From NCBI GenBank assembly GCA_002440265.1, contig DJSG01000074.1:20594-28939 (forward strand): a stretch of 8,346 bases of DNA, read 5' to 3'. Both the position numbers and the translations under genes were made by a program. Each line of letters opens with the position of its first letter. The stretch's first letter is position 1. Below the pieces are notes generated by a model, which made no database searches, was not told the DNA's origin, and worked only from the letters and a program-made list of their open reading frames with translations. Shown piece after piece: positions 1-5,336 of the stretch. This DNA is from Bacteroidales bacterium UBA6340 (GTDB lineage: Bacteria; Bacteroidota; Bacteroidia; Bacteroidales; Paludibacteraceae).

Positions 1-1
1 A

Positions 2-34
2 TCACATACTAATAGCATAGTAATATCATACACT
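2..34. repeat. 11-bp tandem repeat, degenerate left-end copy
   Basis: Three consecutive 11-bp blocks can be read: TCACATACTAA (2-12), TAGCATAGTAA (13-23) and TATCATACACT (24-34). The first is identical to the unit at the right end of the window (8314-8346); the next two diverge progressively, so this looks like the decaying edge of an array. No function is evident. It may be an intergenic minisatellite, and it may be why the sequence begins here. Confidence 0.7.
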
Positions 35-113
35 TGACTCGAGATTCATTCGATGTGGATTTGTTGGGAAATTATGGAACCTCGATAGAGTCCTTATGCA
101 ACAAACAGCACAA

Positions 114-155
114 AATAGCATTTCTATAAAGGAAAACATTTGCAGAAATGCTATT
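114..155. repeat. Perfect 12-bp inverted repeat with 18-nt loop
   Basis: AATAGCATTTCT (114-125) is the exact reverse complement of AGAAATGCTATT (144-155), with an 18-nt A-rich loop. Read on the minus strand, the stem is followed by a T-rich stretch (TTTTGTGCTG), as in an intrinsic terminator, but no minus-strand gene feeds into it within the window. On the plus strand no T-run follows. It could be a terminator remnant, a protein-binding site or the end of a small mobile repeat. The arms are too close together for a typical invertible promoter. Confidence 0.7.
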
Positions 156-183
156 AACGACTTTTGACGATGTCATGAACATT

Positions 184-249
184 GAGGAGTATTCCTCTAA
201 AGAATGATTTAAGTGCGCCGTTGGCGCATAACGACGCGGGACGCGTCGT
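184..249 (+). other. Cluster of three hairpins upstream of the LytTR gene
   Basis: Three perfect hairpins follow in series: GAGGA/TCCTC (184-197, loop GTAT), TGCGCC/GGCGCA (214-228, loop GTT) and ACGACGCG/CGCGTCGT (231-249, loop GGA). The last two are only 2 nt apart and very GC-rich. They lie before the promoter at 297-328, so if transcribed they would belong to an upstream transcript or an unannotated RNA. No T-run follows them, so they are not standard terminators. Apart from these, the repeats listed at 2-34 and 114-155 and the promoter, I see no gene or RNA family in bases 35-335. Confidence 0.5.
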
Positions 250-296
250 CTCCCATGCAAAGATTATGCGGTTGCACCGGTGGGAAATCGAGGGTA

Positions 297-328
297 TTGC
301 TTATGTGGGGGAAAAAGTGTACCTTTGC
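297..328 (+). promoter_or_regulatory. Bacteroidota-type promoter for the LytTR operon
   Basis: TTG at 297-299 and TACCTTTGC at 320-328 match the -33/-7 elements of Bacteroidota housekeeping promoters, with a 20-bp spacer. Transcription should begin a few bases before the ATG at 336, so the mRNA may be leaderless or nearly so. Confidence 0.7.
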
Positions 329-335
329 GGTCGGT

Positions 336-704
336 ATGAACAGTTCCTATTTGGTGATATCGTCGAACACAGACCTCGTGCGCATCGCGGCGAGGCACGT
401 GGTGTGTATCACATCGGACGGGAACTACTCGACGATTGTGCAGACGGGCAACGAGTTGCGTGTGGTGACTACGCAGTTGGGGCAGTTGGAACGTATGATT
501 GCCGACCAGTTGCCCGACCTCGGGAGAACGTTTGTGCGGATAGGTAAGAGTTTGATTATCAATATAAATTCCGTGCATTATATCAACATTCCGAAGCAGC
601 AACTGGTATTGGTGGATGCGCTGCAGAACCGCCATTCGCTGACCGCCAGCAAGGAGGCACTCAAGGCCTTGAAGGAACTGATTGAGAAAGGAGAATTGCA
701 ATGA
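336..704 (+). CDS. LytTR-domain DNA-binding regulator (stand-alone)
   Basis: This 122-residue protein consists almost entirely of a LytTR DNA-binding domain (about residues 14-115). Recognisable pieces are the early strand with ITSDGNYSTIV, the FVRIGKSLIININSVHYI core and a C-terminal helix ALKALKELIEKG. There is no receiver domain and no membrane segment, so it is not a standard two-component response regulator; how it is switched is not visible. The frame stays open back to 213, but ATG 336 is preferred: MNSSYLVISSNTDLVRI fits the start of this family, and a promoter lies immediately upstream, which would leave any earlier start untranscribed. Its stop overlaps the next start as ATGA (701-704), so it is probably translationally coupled to the membrane protein downstream. 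The pairing suggests the two act together, but the target genes are unknown. Confidence 0.85.
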   Translation: MNSSYLVISSNTDLVRIAARHVVCITSDGNYSTIVQTGNELRVVTTQLGQLERMIADQLPDLGRTFVRIGKSLIININSVHYINIPKQQLVLVDALQNRHSLTASKEALKALKELIEKGELQ

Positions 705-1573
705 AAGAAATCAAAGATACAGAGATACGTGTGATAGGCGACAAGCCGCAGGGCAATGCCCAGGGCAAGCCGCATCACCCTGCGCGGTCGCGTTGGCTCG
801 TGGTCGCGGGTGTGCTGTTGGCAGCGGCTGTGGTTGCGCTGATAGTGGTGCATTGTCAGAAGGCAGATGAGCCGGCGGAGAGCGTGTTTGAGGAGCCTGT
901 GCAACCTGTTCAGACGCACCCGTTGCGCGGTTGGATAGCCACCGGTGACACCATCACAAGGCGGGGGACGCTGCTGTATGACACGGTGGTGAATGATATT
1001 CCGCTGCGGCTGATGCGCCCGATGAACGCCACCCCGCATTTGGAGGTGGGGTATGAGTGTCTGCACGATACATCGAACATCGTACTGATGTGGCAAGCCG
1101 CTGATATTCGGGCAGATAACAAGAAGATAGTGGGCGCGTTTGTGCTGCACGGCAAGCCGTTGAGTTGGGGGCTGAGCAAGCGAGGATATTGCGCTATCAT
1201 TGACAGGGAAGTTACGGTGGGCGTGGCAGACAACTCGCCGCTGTTTGAGGAGGCTACGGAACGAGGCGGGGATTTCTTCCGGCAGTATCCGCTGGTGGAT
1301 AACGGGGTGCTGGTGGAGAATGAGTTGAAAGCCAAAGCCGTACGCAGGGCGTTGTGCGAGTTGGAAGGGCGCGTGGTGGTGGCAGAGACGGGGACGGCTG
1401 AGTCGCTTCACGATTTTGCGCAGGCGTTGGTGGATATAGGTGTGACGAATGCGATATACCTGATTGGCAGCAGCGCGATAGGCTGGTATATCGATATTGA
1501 CGGTGTGGGCGTGCCGTCCGGGACGTGGGAGCCGAAGATTTACAAGAATATATCGTTTATTGTGTGGGAGTAG
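701..1573 (+). CDS. Membrane-anchored phosphodiester glycosidase-like (NAGPA/DUF2233) protein
   Basis: This 290-residue protein has a cytoplasmic N-terminal tail of about 30 residues, one hydrophobic helix (about 33-50) and a long extracytoplasmic domain. The helix ends with HCQK; I do not read that as a lipobox because it is not near the N-terminus. The C-terminal part resembles NAGPA-type phosphodiester glycosidases: a segment like a GAF/GKP turn (145-153), YPLVDNGVLV (196-205), then RRALCELEGRVVVAETG (215-231), a helix SLHDFAQALVDIGVTNAI (235-252) and a short glycine/serine turn. That order matches the family's tail, in which a helix ending in GA-x-AI-x-L is followed by a DGGGSS turn. Here the turn reads IGSSAIGW, so the usual aspartate and glycine triplet are missing and catalysis is doubtful. 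A good purine-rich ribosome site (AAAGGAGAA) precedes the start, which overlaps the LytTR stop by 4 nt. The fold assignment is inferred by eye from the pattern, not from a search. Confidence 0.7.
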   Translation: MKEIKDTEIRVIGDKPQGNAQGKPHHPARSRWLVVAGVLLAAAVVALIVVHCQKADEPAESVFEEPVQPVQTHPLRGWIATGDTITRRGTLLYDTVVNDIPLRLMRPMNATPHLEVGYECLHDTSNIVLMWQAADIRADNKKIVGAFVLHGKPLSWGLSKRGYCAIIDREVTVGVADNSPLFEEATERGGDFFRQYPLVDNGVLVENELKAKAVRRALCELEGRVVVAETGTAESLHDFAQALVDIGVTNAIYLIGSSAIGWYIDIDGVGVPSGTWEPKIYKNISFIVWE

Positions 1574-1626
1574 AGTGGCGGAGAATAATCCTTACGAAGG
1601 GTGGTCGTGGGCAAAGGAGATTTATG

Positions 1627-1656
1627 AGGTGTGGGCAGTGTCCGCACCTTTGTTTT
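1627..1656 (+). terminator. Intrinsic terminator of the LytTR operon
   Basis: AGGTGTGG (1627-1634) pairs with CCGCACCT (1642-1649), eight pairs including one G-T wobble, with a 7-nt loop, followed by TTTGTTTT up to 1656. It lies between the convergent ends of the LytTR operon and umuC. The T-run follows the stem only on the plus strand, so it serves the plus-strand operon. I see no equally good terminator for umuC. Confidence 0.7.
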
Positions 1657-1666
1657 GCCGAGATAT

Positions 1667-3043
1667 TCAGGCTTTGAGGGTAAGGAGGGAGGCGAAGGAT
1701 GTGGTGTAAGAGGGAGTGCGGGGGATGTCGGGTTCGCTTTGCTCACGTAGATTGTTCGCTTCGCTCACGTTGGTGGCTTCGCGTAAATGACTGCGTGTAA
1801 GTGGTTCGCTGTCGCGAACGTTAGTGGCTTCGCGTTGGAGGCTTCGCGTAGATTGTGCTTCGCACGAGGTGGCGGTGGCGGATTGGAGTGGGGAGGTGGG
1901 GAAATGTGCGTTGATGCGGTCGATGGTTTGCTGTAGGCGGATGTCGCGGTCTCGTTGGCGGTCGTCGAAAAGGAGCGTTTGTGGAGTGGCATCGGGTGTG
2001 ATGTCGGAGAGGATAACGCCTGCGCGTTTATAGGGGTATGTCTGCCACGCGGTGCGGAAAGCGCGTAGCATGTGTGTGGCGAGTTCGGCGGTGATGGCAG
2101 TAGGCACGGGCAGTGAGATGGTCTGGGAGATGGCGAACATATCCTGTTCGTTGAAGCGTGAGGTGTGTGCAAAGAAGGTGAGTGAGGAGCAGAGGGAGTG
2201 CTGCCGTCGGAGTTGGAGGGCGCAATGAGAGAGATATTGCAGGAGCAGCCGTTCGACGGTGTGGATGTCGCTGACGGGGTGCGGGAAAGTGCGCGTTTGG
2301 GAGATGGACTGCTTTTGGTCGCGTTTGGCATTGACGATGCTGGGCGTGCCGTTGAGTTCGCGCCACGTGAGCAGTCCGGATTTGTTGAGCAGATTTTGCG
2401 CGAAGACAGCGGGTCGGTCGGCGAAATCGAGTGCGGTGGTGATACCTGCGGCGGCAAGTTTGGCTTGTGCCTTGGCTCCGAATCCCCACACGTCGGCGAC
2501 GGGGAAATTGCGGAGTGCCTTGATGCGTTTGTCTTCGGAGTCGATGGCGCAGACACCGTGGTAGGCGGGGTACCGTTTGGCATAGCGTGTGGCGACTTTG
2601 GCGAGTGTTTTGGTGGGTGCGATGCCGAAAGAGACGGGTATTCCGACGCATTTGCGGATATGTTGTGCGAGTTGTTCGAGGTAGGGTTTGCGTTGCAGGT
2701 CGGGGATATGGTCAATATGTAGGTATGCTTCGTCGATGGAGTACTGTTCGAGGGTGGGTGTGTGCTGTGCGAGGAGGCTTATGACGCGGCGTGAGAGGTC
2801 GGCGTAGAGGGAGAAGTTGGAGGAGAAAGCGGTAACGCCGTTTTGTGCGGCAAAGGCGCGTATCTGATAGAAAGGTACGCCCATTTTGATGCCGAGTGCT
2901 TTGGCTTCGTTGGAGCGTGCGACGACACATCCGTCGTTGTTGGAGAGTACGATGACGGGTTTTCCTTCGAGGTCGGGGTGGAAGAGCCTCTCGCAGGAGA
3001 CGAAGAAATTATTGCAGTCGCAGAGGGCGAACATAGGGTACAT
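1667..3043 (-). CDS. umuC: DNA polymerase V catalytic subunit UmuC
   Basis: Y-family translesion polymerase, active with cleaved UmuD as UmuD'2C at damaged template. Of 458 residues, the palm carries DCNNFFVSCE (metal ligand D9) and YSIDEAYL (D104, E105). SSNFSLYADLS (74-84) and the helix-hairpin-helix region NFPVADVWGFGAKAQAKL are typical of UmuC. QTLLF (355-359) fits a sliding-clamp-binding motif, and RTPSYTTSFASLLTLKA is the usual family C-terminus. Between the clamp motif and that tail, residues about 393-436 form an arginine/glutamate-rich linker built from DNA repeats (see 1732-1869), which explains why the protein is some 35 residues longer than E. coli UmuC. The family normally begins MFALCD, so ATG 3034 is an equally plausible start (455 aa). 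The gene follows umuD after an unusually long 138-bp spacer and is probably expressed from the umuD promoter. Confidence 0.95.
   Translation of the reverse strand: MYPMFALCDCNNFFVSCERLFHPDLEGKPVIVLSNNDGCVVARSNEAKALGIKMGVPFYQIRAFAAQNGVTAFSSNFSLYADLSRRVISLLAQHTPTLEQYSIDEAYLHIDHIPDLQRKPYLEQLAQHIRKCVGIPVSFGIAPTKTLAKVATRYAKRYPAYHGVCAIDSEDKRIKALRNFPVADVWGFGAKAQAKLAAAGITTALDFADRPAVFAQNLLNKSGLLTWRELNGTPSIVNAKRDQKQSISQTRTFPHPVSDIHTVERLLLQYLSHCALQLRRQHSLCSSLTFFAHTSRFNEQDMFAISQTISLPVPTAITAELATHMLRAFRTAWQTYPYKRAGVILSDITPDATPQTLLFDDRQRDRDIRLQQTIDRINAHFPTSPLQSATATSCEAQSTRSLQREATNVRDSEPLTRSHLREATNVSEANNLREQSEPDIPRTPSYTTSFASLLTLKA
1732..1869 (-). repeat. In-frame palindromic repeat cluster inside the 3' end of umuC
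   Basis: On the coding strand, the 17-mer CGCGAAGCCACYAACGT occurs twice with one mismatch (1834-1818 and 1783-1767), each time encoding REATNV. Related copies of GCGAAGC and GTGAGCGAAGCGAAC fill the rest. On the plus strand the unit GTTCGCT..GCTCACGT starts at 1732 and 1754, and a relative starts at 1804. The 1804-1819 copy is a perfect hairpin (GTTCGC, loop TGTC, GCGAAC), and 1855-1865 is another (GTGC, TTC, GCAC). All copies leave the umuC frame open and the conserved tail intact. I read this as a small palindromic repeat that spread inside a tolerant linker. Confidence 0.75.
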
Positions 3044-3115
3044 TTACAATACGGCTCCGTTAAAAGCCATAGAACATATAATTAGCCACGAATCAGCCAT
3101 TAATTTATTCTCCAT
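3044..3115 (-). CDS. Possible 23-residue leader peptide before umuC
   Basis: An open frame begins MENKLMADSWLII and ends with a TAA that directly abuts the umuC ATG (TAAATG). It has a short hydrophobic middle and no recognisable family. Its start lies in one copy of the TTTAATGGAGAATAAA repeat. Adjacency of stop and start would allow translational coupling into umuC, but an ORF of this length in AT-rich DNA can easily be chance. Confidence 0.25.
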   Translation of the reverse strand: MENKLMADSWLIICSMAFNGAVL

Positions 3116-3177
3116 TAAAGGGGCATTTTATTCTCCATTAAAGTCCATTAAAGACTCATTAAAAAGGCATTAAAAGG
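3098..3177 (-). repeat. TTTAATG repeat region between umuD and umuC
   Basis: The plus-strand 17-mer TTTATTCTCCATTAAAG occurs perfectly at 3104-3120 and 3127-3143 (23-bp period). A shortened copy TCCATTAAAG follows at 3144-3153, then CATTAAA at 3157-3163 and 3168-3174. Read in the gene direction these are TTTAATGs, each presenting an ATG that overlaps or adjoins a stop. The region is far more AT-rich than the flanking genes. umuD and umuC are usually adjacent or overlapping, so this spacer looks like an expansion that occurred within the operon. Confidence 0.75.
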
Positions 3178-3181
3178 TATT

Positions 3182-3646
3182 TTAAGAGTTTATGAGCGGG
3201 TGTAGGTTGTGTGTGACGACGCCCCAGATGGTGAAATCGTTGTCGGCGGAGACACGTATGGGCGGGTATTGGGGATTGTGTGCGATGAGCCATGCGCAAC
3301 GGTTGGCGGGGTCGGCAAGGAACTCTTTGATAGCAAACTCGCCGTCGATGAAAGCCGCGACGAAATTGCCGTCTCGGGCTTCGAGAGAGCGGTCGATGAC
3401 GACGATGTCGCCGTCGAAGATACCTGCGTCCTGCATGCTGTCGCCGGTGATGCGTGCGTAGAAAGTGCTTTCGGGGTGTCGTACGATTTCGCGGGTGAGG
3501 TCTATTGAGTTAGCGTTGTCTCCAACGGGTGCGGGGAAGCCAGCGTGGAGACCGTAAAAAAGGGGCTGTTGGCTGTTTGGGGCAACTTCTTTGGCGGGTT
3601 CGTCGGAGAGGTTGGCGGGGGAGATGTCGGTTAGTTTACAGGACAT
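3182..3646 (-). CDS. umuD: UmuD, self-cleaving subunit of DNA polymerase V
   Basis: A LexA/UmuD-type S24 protease of 154 residues. RecA filaments stimulate its self-cleavage to UmuD', which activates UmuC. The expected cleavage site is Ala35-Gly36 in HAGFPAPVGD. The catalytic serine is S70 in GDSMQDAGI and the lysine is K107 in FAIKEF; their 37-residue separation equals that of E. coli S60 and K97. DGDIVVIDR (78-86) is the family's core strand. It is about 15 residues longer than E. coli UmuD, the extra lying before the cleavage site, and has no helix-turn-helix, so it is not LexA. ATG 3646 is supported by the promoter about 60 bp upstream. It is the first gene of the umuDC operon. Confidence 0.95.
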   Translation of the reverse strand: MSCKLTDISPANLSDEPAKEVAPNSQQPLFYGLHAGFPAPVGDNANSIDLTREIVRHPESTFYARITGDSMQDAGIFDGDIVVIDRSLEARDGNFVAAFIDGEFAIKEFLADPANRCAWLIAHNPQYPPIRVSADNDFTIWGVVTHNLHPLINS

Positions 3647-3655
3647 GGTGATGAG

Positions 3656-3681
3656 TAATAGTTAATGATTAATAGTTAATG
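3656..3681. repeat. Direct repeat in the umuD leader, candidate operator
   Basis: TAATAGTTAATG is present twice, at 3656-3667 and 3670-3681, 14 bp apart, between the umuD promoter and its start codon. The centre also reads as the 11-bp palindrome TTAATGATTAA (3662-3672). The position would suit an operator or an mRNA-level control element, but such AT-rich repeats are also common filler; no known damage-response box is recognised. Confidence 0.45.
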
Positions 3682-3705
3682 TACGTAATTTGCGTATAAC
3701 ATTTT

Positions 3706-3737
3706 GCAAAGGTAGTTGTTTTTGATGAGATAGGCAA
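3706..3737 (-). promoter_or_regulatory. Bacteroidota-type promoter for umuD-umuC
   Basis: On the minus strand, TTG (3737-3735) and TACCTTTGC (3714-3706) are separated by exactly 20 bp. The leader to the umuD ATG would be roughly 55 nt and contains the 12-bp direct repeat. No LexA-type palindrome overlaps these elements. Confidence 0.75.
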
Positions 3738-3767
3738 GAGGGGGGAGATGAATTGACAGGGTGAATA

Positions 3768-3827
3768 AATGTATCAAATGGGCTGTGTGGAAGTACTTCA
3801 TACAGCCCATTTGGTATTTCATACATT
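3768..3827. repeat. Large inverted repeat between umuD and the WG-repeat pseudogene
   Basis: AAATGGGCTGT (3776-3786) is the perfect complement of ACAGCCCATTT (3802-3812). Pairing continues inward through GAAG/CTTC (3789-3792 with 3795-3798) after a small mismatch, and resumes outward in AATGTAT (3768-3774) and ATACATT (3821-3827) after a bulge on the right arm. No clear T-run follows on either strand, so a standard terminator is doubtful. It could be a miniature inverted-repeat element, or a cruciform or hairpin insulating the divergent promoters on either side. Confidence 0.65.
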
Positions 3828-3864
3828 CCCCGCAGAAAGCCTTTTTTACGTGGTAAAAAGCAAG

Positions 3865-3873
3865 TACCTTTGC
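3865..3873 (+). promoter_or_regulatory. Promoter -7 element of the WG-repeat pseudogene
   Basis: TACCTTTGC lies 26 nt before the ATG at 3899. Unlike the other promoters in the window, the expected -33 position (about 3842-3844) reads TTT, not TTG. It falls in a near-palindrome, CTTTTTTAC/GTAAAAAG (3841-3860). The promoter may be weakened, fitting the decayed genes it serves. Confidence 0.6.
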
Positions 3874-3898
3874 AGTGTAATTCAAACAACAAAGGCGT

Positions 3899-4965
3899 AT
3901 GAAACCAGCAAAAAACATCTCAGCGTGGCTCTTGAGAGCAAAGACCAAACTGCACACTATCCGTCCGATGCGGGCTATCATCTGCCTGTGCGGGGGAGTG
4001 GTGGTGATTGCTATCGTTTGGGCACTATGCGGTACTTTCGGAGGCAAGGACAATAACTCGCCGGTTACCCGTCGGCTGTATGGCGAGGAGATAGGCGACA
4101 ATGGTCTGCGCTACAGATACGGTGACCATATCTACGACCCGAAAACAGGTAAAGTGCTGATGGACAGCATATCGTAGTTGTATGTAGGACGCGGGGACAC
4201 AATCGGCATCGTTGCCAAACACAATAAACGCGCATATATAAACCTAAACACAGCCCACCTGCTGACTCCGTTAGCATACGACAAGGCGTGGGCATTCAGT
4301 TCAGACCGTGGCGTGATGGTGAGGAAAGACACTATCTACATTTTCCGCAGAGACGGGTCCATCGTCAATCGCCACGGTCTGCGCTATCGGGGGCAGTATG
4401 AGATGCTCTACTATCACGGGAAATTGATTGTCCGTGCCGACAACGATATGTATGGTGTATTGGATACCGCCGCCAACTGGGTGCTGCCTGCCCGGTACAC
4501 CTATATAGACAATAACTATCAGCACCAACTCTTCAACACCAAGGCAGGGGAACAGTGTGTGGTGTATGGATATGAGTTGGATACCGTGTTGGCAGGGAAC
4601 TACAAATCGGTGGACATAGACTGGGCGGAAGGCATTGTAGCCACAGAGTATAATGGTGTGCAGCATCTGTTTGATTATCAGGGGCGGATGGTGTATGAGG
4701 TGATATACAAAGGAATTCGGACGCTAACGTACAACACAAACCGTAAGGACGCTAACGGCAATTCGGTGTATGAGGATACGAGTGCTTTGTCTATACAGAT
4801 TATAACAACAAGTGCGGGTTGATGGACAGGCACTATCATGTGCTGACGCCGCCATTGTTTCACAGCATAGAGGCACAGACACGACACGTGTTCTTTGCGT
4901 CGTTCGGAGAATATTCCACGCGTTTCGGGACGCTGATTGATGACCATGGCAAGCCGCTCCGCTAA
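3899..4965 (+). pseudogene. Membrane-anchored WG-repeat protein, broken by a stop and a frameshift
   Basis: The gene opens with MKPAKNISAWLL, has one membrane helix (about residues 24-44) and continues as WG/KWG-type beta repeats of the form 'YD.A.FSSDRGVMV...FRRDGSIV', including YNGVQHLFDYQGRMVYEV. Two lesions interrupt it. First, TAG at 4175-4177 stops it after GKVLMDSIS, but the same frame continues at once with LYVGRGDTIGIV, so a single Trp-to-stop change (TGG to TAG) is likely. Second, near 4775-4795 the frame shifts: the original frame ends at 4822, while a frame displaced by one base encodes YTDYNNKCGLMDRHYHVLTP and FGTLIDDHGKPLR and stops at TAA 4963-4965. TAG is a genuine stop here, because ridA and the NAGPA-like gene end with it. 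The intact protein would have had about 355 residues, probably outside the inner membrane; its ligand is unknown. Its end overlaps the mtgA remnant. Confidence 0.85.
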
Positions 4966-5284
4966 GATAATCGCTTACACGATAGGGGCATTTCTGCTGT
5001 CATCGGTCGGTATGGTGGTATGGTACCGTTTGTTGCCTGTACATACGCGGACATACAGCCGTAAGGTAACGGAGGCGTACTTCATGGTACTGATAGAGTT
5101 TCTGTGGGGTAAGGACAGGATAATGGAAGTGTATCTTAATGTGATAGAGTGGGGCGATGGCGTATTTGGTGTGGAAGCCGCCTCGGAGTACTATTTCGGA
5201 CACTCGGCAAGATACTTGACGGAAGAGGAGGTGAAGTATCTGACGCACTTGATACCCAATTCGCGAGGCTACTTGGTAGATTGA
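4940..5284 (+). pseudogene. mtgA: Monofunctional transglycosylase (MtgA) remnant with internal deletion
   Basis: MtgA is an inner-membrane GT51 enzyme that polymerises lipid II into glycan strands. This frame keeps the N-terminal membrane anchor (about residues 9-29) and the family's YRLLP, then jumps directly to the distal half: SRKVTEAYFMVLIEFLWG, RIMEVYLNVIEWGDGVFGVEAA, YFGHSARYLTEEE and LIPNSRG. Missing between them are roughly 85-100 residues holding the catalytic-glutamate motif (SEDxxFxxHxG) and the RGASTISQQ motif, so the product (about 112-114 aa instead of 230-250) cannot be active as a transglycosylase. The deletion is in frame, with its junction near 5037-5058. ATG 4940 or 4946 are possible starts; both overlap the end of the WG-repeat pseudogene, indicating a former coupled pair. 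I call it a pseudogene, although a short membrane protein could still be made. Confidence 0.85.
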
Positions 5285-5304
5285 GCGAAAAACCGTATCT
5301 TTGC
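5273..5304 (+). promoter_or_regulatory. Bacteroidota-type promoter for ridA
   Basis: TTG (5273-5275) and TATCTTTGC (5296-5304) are 20 bp apart. The -33 element lies inside the last codons of the mtgA remnant, so ridA is transcribed independently of the decayed genes. The leader to ATG 5337 is about 25 nt. Confidence 0.75.
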
Positions 5305-5336
5305 AGAGTATTTATAGAACCATTAATGACGTAATC

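Noticed and set aside
114..155. Invertible promoter or integron-type recombination site
   Set aside because: The arms are only 18 nt apart and the loop lacks a full TAnnTTTGC element (AACATTTGC); no integrase or invertase is near.
182..547. A 121-codon plus-strand frame overlapping the LytTR gene
   Set aside because: It uses a TTG start, spans the promoter and runs through the LytTR domain in another frame; it shows no recognisable domain.
1732..1869. CRISPR array
   Set aside because: The repeats are short, imperfect and irregularly spaced, lack unique spacers of constant length and lie inside a coding frame; no cas gene is present.
1765..2715. A 316-codon minus-strand frame inside umuC
   Set aside because: It lies wholly within umuC in another frame and is dominated by Ser, Pro, His and Thr, typical of an out-of-frame reading of GC-rich coding DNA.
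4175..4177. Programmed amber readthrough or TAG recoding in the WG-repeat gene
   Set aside because: The NAGPA-like gene and ridA both terminate at TAG, and a separate frameshift further down indicates ordinary decay.
4775..4795. Programmed frameshift in the WG-repeat gene
   Set aside because: No slippery heptamer of the X XXY YYZ type is visible at the crossover, and the gene already carries a stop upstream.
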